64,000 nucleotides of DNA, from NCBI RefSeq assembly GCF_029338275.1, contig NZ_CP119789.1:1240001-1304000 (forward strand), given 5' to 3'. The notes beneath the pieces were generated by a model. That model was not told the origin of the DNA. It saw only the letters and a list, made by a program, of their open reading frames with translations, and searched no databases. Below are positions 48,004-56,989 of the stretch, piece after piece; the first letter of the stretch is position 1, and each line of letters starts with the position of its first letter. A program made the position numbers and the translations under genes. The stretch is from Haloarcula ordinaria. Lineage in GTDB: Archaea; Halobacteriota; Halobacteria; Halobacteriales; Haloarculaceae.

Positions 48004-48019
48004 ACCTAACGTGTTAGGT
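48004..48019. promoter_or_regulatory. Palindrome ACCTAAC-GT-GTTAGGT upstream of a small gene
   Basis: Seven-base arms with a two-base centre, about 40-55 bases upstream of the ATG at 48059. The words CCTAA and TTAGG are those of DtxR-type boxes but in the opposite order, so it may be a related or distinct regulator site. Confidence 0.45.
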
Positions 48020-48058
48020 AACTCGGATAGGTTCTCTCATCCGCTACATGTAATTGCG

Positions 48059-48274
48059 ATGAGTAAGAGTCAATCCCGCGACCGCGCGAAGGAACTCGGC
48101 GACATCTTCGTCTCGGTCACTGGCGGCGAATCGGTCACCGAACAGCAGAACGACGGGCCCTCCGACCGCGAACTGCGACCGGACGACGAGTTCGACGACG
48201 AGGACGTCGCCGACGGCCTCGACGACGCCGTTGCCGGTGCCGAGACGGGTGACACGTCCGACCCTGCGGCCTGA
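48059..48274 (+). CDS. 71-residue acidic haloarchaeal protein
   Basis: A small acidic protein beginning MSKSQSRDRAKELGDIFVSV and ending ETGDTSDPAA; the last two-thirds are mainly Asp, Glu, Gly and Ala. The first about 25 residues are amphipathic and may be the functional part. An in-frame ATG at 48011 would lie over the upstream palindrome, so 48059 is favoured. No function assigned. Confidence 0.68.
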   Translation: MSKSQSRDRAKELGDIFVSVTGGESVTEQQNDGPSDRELRPDDEFDDEDVADGLDDAVAGAETGDTSDPAA

Positions 48275-48367
48275 ATAGCGCCACCGTCGACGCACCCTCC
48301 AACCCTCCAGAACCGGACTGTGGCACCGTTTTACTGTTTTCCGTCGACCCAGCGCCGCCAGTGTCGC

Positions 48368-48847
48368 TCAGATGCTGAACTCGAAGAGTTCGTCGCCGAC
48401 GTGGTGGATGGACTGGACGACCTTGCCGCTCTCGCCGACCATGTCGTCGCCGTCGGTCATCGCCCGGCCGACGGCGAGGAACTTCCCGTGGGTCTCCTCG
48501 TTGATGGCGACCAGGTCGCCCTCGCTGATGTCGGCGTCGGCCTCGGTGATTCCCGGTCGCATGATGTCCGCGCCGTCGGAGACGAACGAGATGGCGCCGG
48601 CGTCGACGGTCACGACGTGTTTCTGTGGGGGATGGGCGTTCGCGCCCTGGACGGTGAGGAACGGCTCCTCATCTATGTAGAGCACGAGCGGGTCCCCGTC
48701 CACGAGGACGACGTCCCAGTCGCTGTCCGCGAACTCGACCTTCTCGAAACTGTCGGCGTCCAGCTCGACGCCGAGGTTGGCCGAGAGCGCGTCGGTGATG
48801 CTGCCGACCTCGTCCGAACGGAGATGGTGGCGGGATTTGACTTCCAT
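48368..48847 (-). CDS. PUA-domain RNA-binding protein
   Basis: A 159-residue protein of the MCT-1/archaeal PUA type. The N-terminal pre-PUA domain (MEVKSRHHLRSDEVGSITDAL, VLVDGDPLVLYIDEEPFLTVQG) is followed by a PUA domain (VTVDAGAISFVSDGADIMRPGI, ISEGDLVAINEETHGKFLAVGRAM). Such proteins bind tRNA or the ribosome; in archaea the exact role is not settled. ATG at 48847 is the family start. Divergent from the BtuF-like gene. Confidence 0.87.
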   Translation of the reverse strand: MEVKSRHHLRSDEVGSITDALSANLGVELDADSFEKVEFADSDWDVVLVDGDPLVLYIDEEPFLTVQGANAHPPQKHVVTVDAGAISFVSDGADIMRPGITEADADISEGDLVAINEETHGKFLAVGRAMTDGDDMVGESGKVVQSIHHVGDELFEFSI

Positions 48848-48925
48848 ACCCGTGTCTGTGCGGGGCCGGCGGGTAAGCGTAACGAACCCGCGGAGCCTTT
48901 TGTTCGGCGGCGCCATAACCCGTGT

Positions 48926-49837
48926 ATGCGCGTCGTCACCCTGCTGCCCTCGGCGACAGAAATCGTCTACGCCCTGGGTGTTTCCCCCGTCGGCGTCTCC
49001 CACGAGTGTGACTACCCGCCGGCCGCCAGAGAGCAACCCGCGGTCAACCGCTCGCGGGTCGACCCCGACGCCTCGAGCAGTGACATCAACGAGCAGGTCG
49101 CGGCCGCCGAGGCGGGCGACGGGGTCTATGCCGTCGACCGCGAGACGCTGGCCGACCTCGCCCCGGACCTCGTCGTCACCCAGGGCGTCTGTGACGTCTG
49201 TGCCGTCGACCACGTCCAGGTCGCCGACGCCGTCGCCGACCTCGGCCTCGACTGCGAGGTGCTGACGCTCGACGTCCACAGCCTCGACGACCTCTTCGAG
49301 TCCATCCACCGCGTCGGGGCGGCCATCGACCGGCCCGACCGGGCAGTCGACCTCGTCGCCGACCTCCGCGAACGCGTGGCAGCGGTCGAACAGACCGCGG
49401 CCCGTGCCACCGAGACGCCCAGCGTCGCCGTCCTCGACTGGCTCGACCCGGTGATGGTCGCCGGCCACTGGATTCCCGAGCTGGTCGAACTGGCCGGCGG
49501 TCGCTACGAGATGGCCGAACACGGCGCTCACTCCCGGCCCCGCGAGTGGACCGAGGTTCGCGAGTACGACCCCGAAGTGCTGGTCGCCGCGCCCTGTGGG
49601 TTCGACGTCGCCCAGACCAGCGAGAACCTCGACGATTTGACCGAGCGACCGGGGTTCGACGACCTCCGGGCCGTCCGCGAGGGGCGCGCCGCCGTGATGG
49701 ACGGCCACCACTTCGTCAACCGCTCGGGGCCACGGCTGGTCGAGACCCTGGAGTACCTGGCCGCGCTCCTCCATCCGGACCTGTTCGACGCGCCGCCGGG
49801 CGACGCCGTGCGTGACCTGGCGACGCTGCGCGCCTAG
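48926..49837 (+). CDS. Cobalamin-binding BtuF-like protein without signal peptide
   Basis: A 303-residue periplasmic-binding-protein fold of the BtuF/FhuD class: MRVVTLLPSATEIVYALG at the start, GVSHECDYPP, and lobe-two features VAVLDWLDPVMVAGHWIPELVELAGG. It begins straight with the first strand; there is no signal peptide, Tat motif or lipobox, so it should be cytoplasmic, unlike BtuF. It may bind a corrinoid inside the cell or act in cobamide salvage. No btuC or btuD is in the window. The stop overlaps the convergent membrane gene by 4 bases. Confidence 0.87.
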   Translation: MRVVTLLPSATEIVYALGVSPVGVSHECDYPPAAREQPAVNRSRVDPDASSSDINEQVAAAEAGDGVYAVDRETLADLAPDLVVTQGVCDVCAVDHVQVADAVADLGLDCEVLTLDVHSLDDLFESIHRVGAAIDRPDRAVDLVADLRERVAAVEQTAARATETPSVAVLDWLDPVMVAGHWIPELVELAGGRYEMAEHGAHSRPREWTEVREYDPEVLVAAPCGFDVAQTSENLDDLTERPGFDDLRAVREGRAAVMDGHHFVNRSGPRLVETLEYLAALLHPDLFDAPPGDAVRDLATLRA

Positions 49838-50208
49838 AGCGTCGAGAGCGCGACGTAGACGTTGCCCGCGATGACGAGCGTCCCCGCGGCGATGACGGCG
49901 ACGAACCAGGCCCGCCACAGGGGCACCGACTCGACGATGTCGCGGCACTCGAGTAAGACCACGCCGACGAACAGGACGACGGCTCCCTTCACCAGCGGAA
50001 TCAACAGCGGTTCTATCGAGAACAGGAGCCGGAGCCACGGGTTCTGCTCGTGCCTGATGCCGACGGCCTCGGCCGCCAGCAGCGTCGAGACGGCGTCACC
50101 GAAGCCCCAGACGAGCACCACCGCGAACACGAGCTCTACGTACCCCGGTCGGACCACTCGCGAGAGGAGCGCTGCGGGACGGCTGACGTCGGCTTGAGGG
50201 CGTGACAT
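49834..50208 (-). CDS. Small membrane protein, hypothetical
   Basis: A 124-residue protein with four hydrophobic helices (YVELVFAVVLVWGFGDAVSTL, LLFSIEPLLIPLVKGAVVLFV, WRAWFVAVIAAGTLVIAGNVYV and an N-terminal basic region). Similar small membrane proteins in haloarchaea are annotated DUF5658, a resemblance from memory. ATG at 50208 (MSRPQADVSRPA) is chosen; an upstream ATG at 50250 adds a Pro-rich stretch. Converges with the BtuF-like gene. Confidence 0.74.
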   Translation of the reverse strand: MSRPQADVSRPAALLSRVVRPGYVELVFAVVLVWGFGDAVSTLLAAEAVGIRHEQNPWLRLLFSIEPLLIPLVKGAVVLFVGVVLLECRDIVESVPLWRAWFVAVIAAGTLVIAGNVYVALSTL

Positions 50209-50287
50209 GGGGGCGGGACTGTCTACCCCCGCTACGGACCGAACTGGCATAACTCTCTACGGTCTTCGCGCCGGCGACGGCCGTCTG

Positions 50288-51103
50288 TCAGTCGCCCGTC
50301 AGCGAACACTGCCCGTCGTAGCTGGCCTCGCTGACCGTCTCGATGACGGGGTCCGCCCCGCAGACCGGGCATTCCGAGCGTTTCGTTACCGGCACCTCGT
50401 CGACGTGCATCTCGCCGGCGTCGTAGACCAGCAGGCGGCCGTCGAGCGACTCGCCGTAGTCCATCGCGAGTTTGATGACCTCCGTCGCCTGCATACAGCC
50501 GATAGTCCCCGGGAGGACGCCCAGTACCCCGGCGGTCGCGCAGTCCGGGACGGTCCCCTCCGGCGGCGCTTCGGGGAACAGACACCGGTAACAGGGTCCC
50601 TCGCCGGTGAAGGTCGTCACCTGCCCCTCGAAGCGGAAGACGGCGCCGTGCGAGAAGGGGACGCCCGCGAGCGTGCAGGCGTCGTTGACGAGAAATCTGG
50701 TAGGGAAGTTGTCCGAGGCGTCGACGACGATGTCGTAGGACTCGACGAGGTCCGGCGCGTTCCCGGTCGTGAACCGCGTCTGGTGCTGTTCGACGGTGAC
50801 GTCCGGGTTGAGGTCGGTGACGAACGCTGCGGCGCTCTCGACTTTCGGCCGGCCCACGTCGCTATCGGCGTGGATGACCTGGCGCTGGAGGTTCGACCGC
50901 TCGACCACGTCGTCGTCGACGATACCCAGCGTCCCGACGCCGGCGGCCGCGAGGTACTGCAGGACCGGCGACCCGAGGCCCCCGGCGCCGACGACGAGCA
51001 CCGACGACTCCAACAGCGCCGCCTGTCCCTCGGGCCCCACCCCGTCCATGATGACGTGCCGCGAGTAGCGGTCGAGCTGTTCGGGGTCGAGGTTCGGGCG
51101 CAT
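50288..51103 (-). CDS. ubaA: E1-like SAMP-activating enzyme UbaA
   Basis: A 271-residue ThiF/MoeB/E1-like enzyme that adenylates ubiquitin-like SAMPs and small sulfur carriers for protein tagging, tRNA thiolation and molybdopterin synthesis. Motifs are intact: VLVVGAGGLGSPVLQYLA (ATP), DASDNFPTRFL, the zinc Cys pairs (CYRC, CPVC) and the catalytic CATAG with Cys188 (PDCATAGVLGV). Cys188 is the residue established for the Haloferax enzyme. It fits the molybdenum cofactor genes further right. Confidence 0.95.
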   Translation of the reverse strand: MRPNLDPEQLDRYSRHVIMDGVGPEGQAALLESSVLVVGAGGLGSPVLQYLAAAGVGTLGIVDDDVVERSNLQRQVIHADSDVGRPKVESAAAFVTDLNPDVTVEQHQTRFTTGNAPDLVESYDIVVDASDNFPTRFLVNDACTLAGVPFSHGAVFRFEGQVTTFTGEGPCYRCLFPEAPPEGTVPDCATAGVLGVLPGTIGCMQATEVIKLAMDYGESLDGRLLVYDAGEMHVDEVPVTKRSECPVCGADPVIETVSEASYDGQCSLTGD

Positions 51104-51158
51104 ACGGCCCGTTGACCGTCGAGCAAGATAAATCGCGGGATGGGCCTGTTCGGCCGGT

Positions 51159-52145
51159 TCAGTTGTTGCGCTGGAGGTCCGCGACCATGTCGTCCATCCG
51201 CCGGTTGATGTCGGCGACCCGGTCGGTCTGCGCGACGGCGTCGTCGGCGATCTCTGCCGTGCTCTCGGCGATCTCCTCGGCAGCGTCGGTGGCCTGGTCG
51301 ACCATGCTCGCGACCTCCTCGGTGGAGGCCGCCTGCTGGTCGGTCGCCGTCGCGACCTCCTCGATACCGTGGTTGACCTCTTTGACGGTGTCGCCGATCT
51401 CGGTCAGAATCTCGGTCGACTCCTCGACGGTGTCGATGCCCGCCTCTATCTCCTCGTTGCTCGCCTCGAGGCTCTCGACGGCGTTCCTCGTGTCGTCCTG
51501 GATGCCGTCGATCATCCCCTCGATGGTCGTCGCCTGCTCCTGGGACTCCTCGGCGAGGCTCTTGACCTCGTCGGCGACGACGGCGAACCCTTCGCCGGCC
51601 TCGCCGGCCCGCGCGGCCTCGATGGAGGCGTTCAGCGCGAGCATGTTGGTCTGGTCGGCGATGTCGTTGATGACGTCGACGATGGCGTCGATCTCCTCGA
51701 CGCTCGCCTGGATGGTCCTGACGTCCTCGGCGACGCTGTCGGCGGCCGTCTGGATGCTCTCCATAGCCTCGTGGACGTCCTCGGCGTTGCCCTGGCCGCG
51801 CTCGGCGAGCTCCTTCGCCTCGCGGGCGGCCGCCGAGACCTCCTCGGAGGAGGAGGCGATTTCTTCGACGGACGCAGAGAGGTTCGACACCTCGCTCGCC
51901 ACCTCGGACATCCCCTCGTACTGTTCGGCCGCCTGCTGGCGGATGTCGTCGGTCTCCTCGGCGATGTCGACCGAGGAGTCCTCCAGCTCGGCCAGCCCGG
52001 TCTGTATCTCGCTCGCGGCATCGTGGTCGTAGCCTGCCTGCCGGTCGATGTCTGCTGCGACGTCGCTCTGGATATCGGCGTCGATGTCGTCGTCGATATC
52101 TGCGTCGGTCGCGATCTCCGTCGTACCCAGGCCAGTATCGCTCAT
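51159..52145 (-). CDS. Soluble chemotaxis transducer, signalling domain only
   Basis: A 328-residue methyl-accepting protein. The highly conserved tip is [41 protein letters not shown] at about residues 163-203, which docks CheA and CheW, flanked by long coiled coils with Glu and Gln sites for methylation. There are no membrane helices and no HAMP or recognisable sensor domain; the first about 60 residues are a very acidic stretch ([20 protein letters not shown]). It should sense a cytoplasmic signal or respond through a partner. ATG at 52145. Confidence 0.9.
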   Translation of the reverse strand: MSDTGLGTTEIATDADIDDDIDADIQSDVAADIDRQAGYDHDAASEIQTGLAELEDSSVDIAEETDDIRQQAAEQYEGMSEVASEVSNLSASVEEIASSSEEVSAAAREAKELAERGQGNAEDVHEAMESIQTAADSVAEDVRTIQASVEEIDAIVDVINDIADQTNMLALNASIEAARAGEAGEGFAVVADEVKSLAEESQEQATTIEGMIDGIQDDTRNAVESLEASNEEIEAGIDTVEESTEILTEIGDTVKEVNHGIEEVATATDQQAASTEEVASMVDQATDAAEEIAESTAEIADDAVAQTDRVADINRRMDDMVADLQRNN

Positions 52146-52216
52146 TGTGCCCGGATCTGACCGTTGCGACTTAAAAAAGGGTGTACCAAACGCTATCGTC
52201 GCTGATACTGGCCCCG

Positions 52217-53719
52217 TCAGCAGTCGTACAGGTCGCGGTACTTCTCGTCGGCGTACTCGACGAAGTAGTCGGCGCTGAACGCCTCGCCGGTCGCTTCCTC
52301 GATGAGGTCGTCGGTCGTGTACCGAGCGCCGTGGCGGTGGATGTGTTCGGTCAGCCACTCGTGGATGGGGCCGAACTCGCCGGCGCGAACAGTTCCGTCG
52401 AAGTCGTCGACGTCCGCATCGACGTGGTGGGCCAGTTGCGCGGCCAGCACGGACCCAAGCGAGTAGGTCGGGAAGTAGCCGATGGCGCCGTTCGTCCAGT
52501 GGATGTCCTGGAGACAGCCCTCGGCGTCGGTGTCGGGGCGGACGCCCAGGTACTGTTCCATCTTGTCGTTCCACACCTGCGGGACTTCCTCGACTTCGAG
52601 GTCGCCACGGATGAGGTCGCGCTCGATTTCGAACCGAAGCACGATGTGCATGTGGTAGGTCAGTTCGTCGGCTTCGACGCGGATGAGGTTGTCATCGTAC
52701 ACCTCGTTTGCGGCCTCGTAGAACTCGCGGGGCGTGGCGTCGGTCCCGAGGTGGTCGTTGACCGTGGGGGCAAAGAGGTCCCAGAAGGGCCGGGAGCGAC
52801 CGACGTGGTTCTCCCAGAAGCGCGACTGGGACTCGTGGACCGACAGGTCGCGGTTGTCCCCCAGCGGCGTGCCGTACTCCTCGCGGGGGAGGCCCTGCGT
52901 GTAGGTCGCGTGCCCGAACTCGTGGATGGTCGAGCCCAGCGCGTCCAGCGGGTCGTCGGGCGTGAACCGGGTCGTCACGCGCGCGTCGAACTGGGTCCCC
53001 GTGGAGAACGGATGGGGCGCGGTGTCGAGGCGGCCGCGGTCCCAGTCGTAGCCCAGCGTGTCGAGGGCCGCTTCGACAAGCGCGTGTTGCGTGTCGTCGT
53101 CGTATGTTCCCTCGAAGGGACTTGCGAGGGTCACGTCGCTGGCGGCGATGTCGTCGATAAGCGGGACGAGTTCCTCGCGGAGCGTCGTCAGCACCGCCTC
53201 GGCGGTGTCGATGCCCAGATACGGCTCGTACTCCTCGAACAGCACCTCGTAGGGGTCCCGGTCGGGGTCGATGGCTTCGGCGTACTCCCGGCGCAGGTCG
53301 ACCATCTCCCGGAGGGTGTCGGCGAAGGCGTCGAAGTCGTCGTCGGCCTTGGCCTCCTTCCAGACCGGCAGGGCGTTCGAGGACGCCTCCGAGAGACGCT
53401 CGACGAGGTCCGACGGGACTCGAACCGCGCGCTCGTGGTCCCGGCGTACCTCGCGGACGACGGCTTCCTGTTCGGCGTCGAGGTCCGCGTCCCCGAGCTC
53501 GTCGAGCCACCCGGCCAGCTGGTCGTCGGTCAGCAGCTCGTGGTGTAGCGTCGAGATGGCCGACGACTGCTTCGCGCGGGCGGGCGTCCCCGCGTCCGGC
53601 ATCATCACCTGCTGGTCCCACTGCAGGACGCCGCCGGCGTCGCCGACGTAGTGGAGCCGCTTGACGTGGTCGATGAACGCCTCGTACGTCGATTCGACGT
53701 CCTCGCTGGTTGTTGCCAT
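52217..53719 (-). CDS. M32 family carboxypeptidase (Taq-type)
   Basis: A 500-residue metallocarboxypeptidase, the normal length for M32. The zinc motif HEFGH lies at about residues 266-270 ([14 protein letters not shown]), followed by the family segments [10 protein letters not shown] and [21 protein letters not shown], with the third zinc ligand Glu in the former. It removes C-terminal residues from peptides in the cytoplasm. Start [20 protein letters not shown]. Confidence 0.95.
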   Translation of the reverse strand: MATTSEDVESTYEAFIDHVKRLHYVGDAGGVLQWDQQVMMPDAGTPARAKQSSAISTLHHELLTDDQLAGWLDELGDADLDAEQEAVVREVRRDHERAVRVPSDLVERLSEASSNALPVWKEAKADDDFDAFADTLREMVDLRREYAEAIDPDRDPYEVLFEEYEPYLGIDTAEAVLTTLREELVPLIDDIAASDVTLASPFEGTYDDDTQHALVEAALDTLGYDWDRGRLDTAPHPFSTGTQFDARVTTRFTPDDPLDALGSTIHEFGHATYTQGLPREEYGTPLGDNRDLSVHESQSRFWENHVGRSRPFWDLFAPTVNDHLGTDATPREFYEAANEVYDDNLIRVEADELTYHMHIVLRFEIERDLIRGDLEVEEVPQVWNDKMEQYLGVRPDTDAEGCLQDIHWTNGAIGYFPTYSLGSVLAAQLAHHVDADVDDFDGTVRAGEFGPIHEWLTEHIHRHGARYTTDDLIEEATGEAFSADYFVEYADEKYRDLYDC

Positions 53720-53783
53720 GCCCCCACGTTAGTGCGGCGACACTAAAGGGCCGACGCAGGCGGAAAGGCGTGCGCGCATTCCC

Positions 53784-54869
53784 TCAGTCGGCCGGCCACT
53801 CTCTCGCGACCTGCTCGTAGATGGCCCGACAGCGCTCCAGCACAGCGAGCGAGACGCTCTCGTCGGCGGTGTGGGCCTCGCCCGGTTCGGCCGCGCCCAG
53901 GACCACACACTGGGTGCCGGCCTGCGAGAGCCACCCCGCGTCGGTCGCGTGAGGCTTGACGACGTGTTCGGGCAGCTCGGCCTGATTGTCCGTGGCCGCG
54001 TCCAGCACGAACTCGGCGAAGTTGGTGTCCTCGCACGCCATCGGCGGGAGGTCCTGGTCGACTTGCCAGGTGACCCCCGCTATGTCTTCGACTCGGTCCA
54101 ACGGCGCACGCTCGCCGGGAACGGTCCGCTCGTCCACCGTCGCCTCGCAGCGCTCGGGGATGACGTTCCACGCCGACCCGCCGTCGATTTCGGTGACTGC
54201 GACGCTCCCGGAGAGGTGGTGGCCCAGTACCTCTGTCTCCGGGAACGCCAGGTCGCGAACGACGTCGACGGCATCCGTCGCGCGGTAGATGGCGTTCTCA
54301 CCGGCCTCGGTCTCGCTGGCGTGGGCGGCCGCCCCCTCCGCGACGATGGTCGACCCGCGCCGGCCCTTGTGGGCGACGGCGACGTCTGTGACTCCCGGCG
54401 CGGAGTACCCCGTCGACCCCTCGCCGACGACGGCGTAGTCCGGCGAAAAGCCGTCCTCGATGGCCGCCTGACAACCCAGGCCCCCCTGCTCCTCGCCGAC
54501 GAAGGAGGCGAAGACCAGTTCCGCCCCGTCCAGGGGGTCGGCGTCGCGGAACGCCAGCATCGCCGCAGCGACGCAGCCCTTCATGTCGGCGGTACCGCGA
54601 CCGTACAGGCGTCCGTCGCGCTCCTCGACGAGGTAGTGGCCGTCGTCGTCGACCTGCGAGTCGTCCGGCGGGACGACGTCGTGGTGGCCGACCAGCGCGA
54701 GCGATGTCTCGCCATCGCCGCGCCGCGCCAGGACGTTCCCGTGGTCGTCGCGGGCCACCGCGGCGTCGGTGTGGGTCCGGAGCCACTCCTCGACGTAGTC
54801 GCCAGCGGCGGTCTCGTCCTCGTGACTCCCCGTCGCGACCAGTTCTCTCGTGAGTTCGGTGAGGTCCAT
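53784..54869 (-). CDS. M20 family metallopeptidase / ArgE-DapE-like deacylase
   Basis: A 361-residue M20 hydrolase. Zinc sites: LVGHHDVVPPDD (His, Asp), YGRGTADMKGCVAAAML (Asp), SFVGEEQGGLG (Glu pair) and VVGEGSTG, with the late His near EAHTADESV. The dimerisation domain lies between. The family covers ArgE, DapE, succinyl-diaminopimelate and aminoacylase enzymes; the substrate cannot be picked from sequence. The gene is about 64 bases upstream of the M32 gene region in the same direction, so both may be degraded-peptide genes. Confidence 0.88.
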   Translation of the reverse strand: MDLTELTRELVATGSHEDETAAGDYVEEWLRTHTDAAVARDDHGNVLARRGDGETSLALVGHHDVVPPDDSQVDDDGHYLVEERDGRLYGRGTADMKGCVAAAMLAFRDADPLDGAELVFASFVGEEQGGLGCQAAIEDGFSPDYAVVGEGSTGYSAPGVTDVAVAHKGRRGSTIVAEGAAAHASETEAGENAIYRATDAVDVVRDLAFPETEVLGHHLSGSVAVTEIDGGSAWNVIPERCEATVDERTVPGERAPLDRVEDIAGVTWQVDQDLPPMACEDTNFAEFVLDAATDNQAELPEHVVKPHATDAGWLSQAGTQCVVLGAAEPGEAHTADESVSLAVLERCRAIYEQVAREWPAD

Positions 54870-55008
54870 ACCGGACGCTCTCGGGCCATCGGTTTGTGTC
54901 TTGCTCGAAAACGAGTCAGTCAGTCGTCGTTCGGAAGCGGGCCCACGAAGTTCAGGCCGTACCTTGCACCGACGGTGTAGATTCCTTCGGAAACCCCCGT
55001 ATCAGGAC

Positions 55009-55019
55009 CCTTATCAATC
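55009..55019 (+). promoter_or_regulatory. TATA-like box of the PIN-ATPase-KH gene
   Basis: CCTTATCAATC centred about 27 bases before the ATG at 55040, consistent with a leaderless transcript. Confidence 0.5.
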
Positions 55020-55039
55020 GACGGTATCGTATCAGTGGT

Positions 55040-56917
55040 ATGGAAATCGTACCGGACACGAGCGTGGTCGTCGACGGCCGCGTGTCCGAACAGGTCGAAG
55101 CCGACGCTGACCCTGATTCACCGGAGAGCGGCAAGGGCTTTGCCGGCGCGACGGTGGTCATGCCGGAGGCCGTCGTCGGCGAACTCGAAGCACAGGCCAA
55201 CGACGGCCGACAGACCGGCTGGGAGGGCCTCGAGGAGCTCCGGCGGCTGGTCGAACTCGCCGAGGACGGACTCATCGAGGTCGAGTACGTCGGTCGGCGG
55301 CCCGACGCCGTGGAGAAACGCGACGCCGGCGAGGGTGAAATCGACGCGCTCATCCGCGACGTGGCCGACGACCGCGGCGCGGTCCTGGTCACGAGCGACG
55401 ACGTCCAGGCCGAGGTGGCTCGCGCGAAGGGTATCCGGGTCGAGTACATCGAACCGCGGGGTCGCTCGGTCGACCACCTCCAGATCGAGAACTTCTTCGA
55501 CGAGGCGACGATGAGCGTCCACCTGAAAGTGGGCGTCGCCCCGTTCGCGAAGAAGGGCGACATCGGCGACATGCACTACCAGCCGATTCGCGACGAGAAG
55601 GCAACGGAGGCCGAACTTCGCGAGTACGCCGCCGACATCGAAGACAGCACCCGCGGGTCGCCCGACGGCTTCGTCGAACTCGACGAGCCGGGGATGACCA
55701 TCATCCAGTTCCGCGACCTCCGTATCGCCATCGCCCGCCCGCCGTTCTCGGACGCACTCGAAATCACGGCCGTCCGACCCATCGTCAAGACCGAACTCGA
55801 CGACTACGAGTACGCCGACGAACTGCGTGACCGGTTCACCGAACACCAGCGCGGCGTCCTCATCTCCGGATCGCCCGGCGCGGGGAAGTCGACGTTCGCC
55901 CAGGCCGTCGCGGAGTTCCTGGTCGACGCCGACTACTCGGTCAAGACGATGGAGAAGCCACGGGACCTCCAGGTCGGCCCGAACGTCACCCAGTACACCG
56001 CCCTCGACGGGTCGATGGAGAAGACCGCCGACTCCCTGTTGATGGTCCGGCCCGACTACACCATCTACGACGAGGTCAGGAAGACCGACGACTTCGAGGT
56101 CTTCGCCGACATGCGTCTCGCGGGCGTCGGGATGGTCGGCGTCGTCCACGCGACCCGCGCTATCGACGCACTCCAGCGCCTCATCGGCCGGGTCGAACTC
56201 GGCCTCATCCCGCAGATCGTCGACACTGTCGTCTACATCGAGGCCGGGCAGGTCCACACCGTCTACGACGTCACGACCGAGGTCAAGGTCCCCGCGGGCC
56301 TCATGGAGGAGGACCTGGCCCGCCCGGTCATCATGGTCAAGGACTTCGCGACCGACGCGCCAGCCTTCGAGATCTACACGTTCAACAACCAGGTCGTCAC
56401 CGTCCCGCTGGACGACGACGACGATGGCGAGGACTCCGGCGTCGACCGCCTCGCCAAGCAGGAGGTCGAACGAGAGATTCGCTCCATCGCGCGCGGCCAC
56501 GTCGAGGTGGAACTGCGCGGCCCGAACACCGCCGTGGTGTGGGTCGAGGACGACGACATCTCGCAGGTCATCGGCAAGGGCGGCGGCCGCATCACCGACG
56601 TGGAGAACCGCCTCGGTATCGACATCGACGTCCGGACCTTCGAGGAACGGCCCAGCGGCCCCTCGGGCGGTCCGCAGACCGACGCCGGCGGCAAGCAGGG
56701 CGAAATCGTCCAGCCCGAGGTGACGTCCCGGCACATCATCGTCCCGCTGGACGGCCACTCGGGCGACACCGTCGAGGTACAGGCCGACGGTGAGTACCTC
56801 TTTACGGCGACCGTCTCCCGTGGGGGCGAGATACAGGTCTCGCGCGGGTCGGGCATCGCCGAGGAGTTGGAACGGGCCATCGACCGTGGGAACACCATCA
56901 CCGTGGTCCCGTCGTAG
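55040..56917 (+). CDS. PIN domain ATPase with KH domain (PINA-like)
   Basis: A 625-residue archaeal protein. Residues 1-145 form a PIN nuclease-like domain (EIVPDTSVVVDGRVSEQ, EIDALIRDVADD). The PilT-type ATPase follows, with Walker A SGSPGAGKST near residue 278, DEVRKTDDFEVFADMRLAG and VHATRAIDALQRLI. The C-terminal KH part is VEDDDISQVIGKGGGRI plus a TRAM-like tail. Sulfolobus PINA, the best-studied homologue, is an ATP-driven fork/junction-binding DNA motor. ATG at 55040 matches the PIN start. Confidence 0.92.
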   Translation: MEIVPDTSVVVDGRVSEQVEADADPDSPESGKGFAGATVVMPEAVVGELEAQANDGRQTGWEGLEELRRLVELAEDGLIEVEYVGRRPDAVEKRDAGEGEIDALIRDVADDRGAVLVTSDDVQAEVARAKGIRVEYIEPRGRSVDHLQIENFFDEATMSVHLKVGVAPFAKKGDIGDMHYQPIRDEKATEAELREYAADIEDSTRGSPDGFVELDEPGMTIIQFRDLRIAIARPPFSDALEITAVRPIVKTELDDYEYADELRDRFTEHQRGVLISGSPGAGKSTFAQAVAEFLVDADYSVKTMEKPRDLQVGPNVTQYTALDGSMEKTADSLLMVRPDYTIYDEVRKTDDFEVFADMRLAGVGMVGVVHATRAIDALQRLIGRVELGLIPQIVDTVVYIEAGQVHTVYDVTTEVKVPAGLMEEDLARPVIMVKDFATDAPAFEIYTFNNQVVTVPLDDDDDGEDSGVDRLAKQEVEREIRSIARGHVEVELRGPNTAVVWVEDDDISQVIGKGGGRITDVENRLGIDIDVRTFEERPSGPSGGPQTDAGGKQGEIVQPEVTSRHIIVPLDGHSGDTVEVQADGEYLFTATVSRGGEIQVSRGSGIAEELERAIDRGNTITVVPS

Positions 56918-56989
56918 ACGCGAGCCAGCGCACCGCACGAAACCGGGACTATCCTTTAACCTGCTTCGGCGCCTAGAGATAGCAACCAG

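Noticed and set aside
54900..55020. Protein-like minus-strand tail ending in LNFVGPLPNDD before the PIN-ATPase-KH gene
   Set aside because: It has no start codon, overlaps the promoter of the gene at 55040, and is too short to separate from chance.
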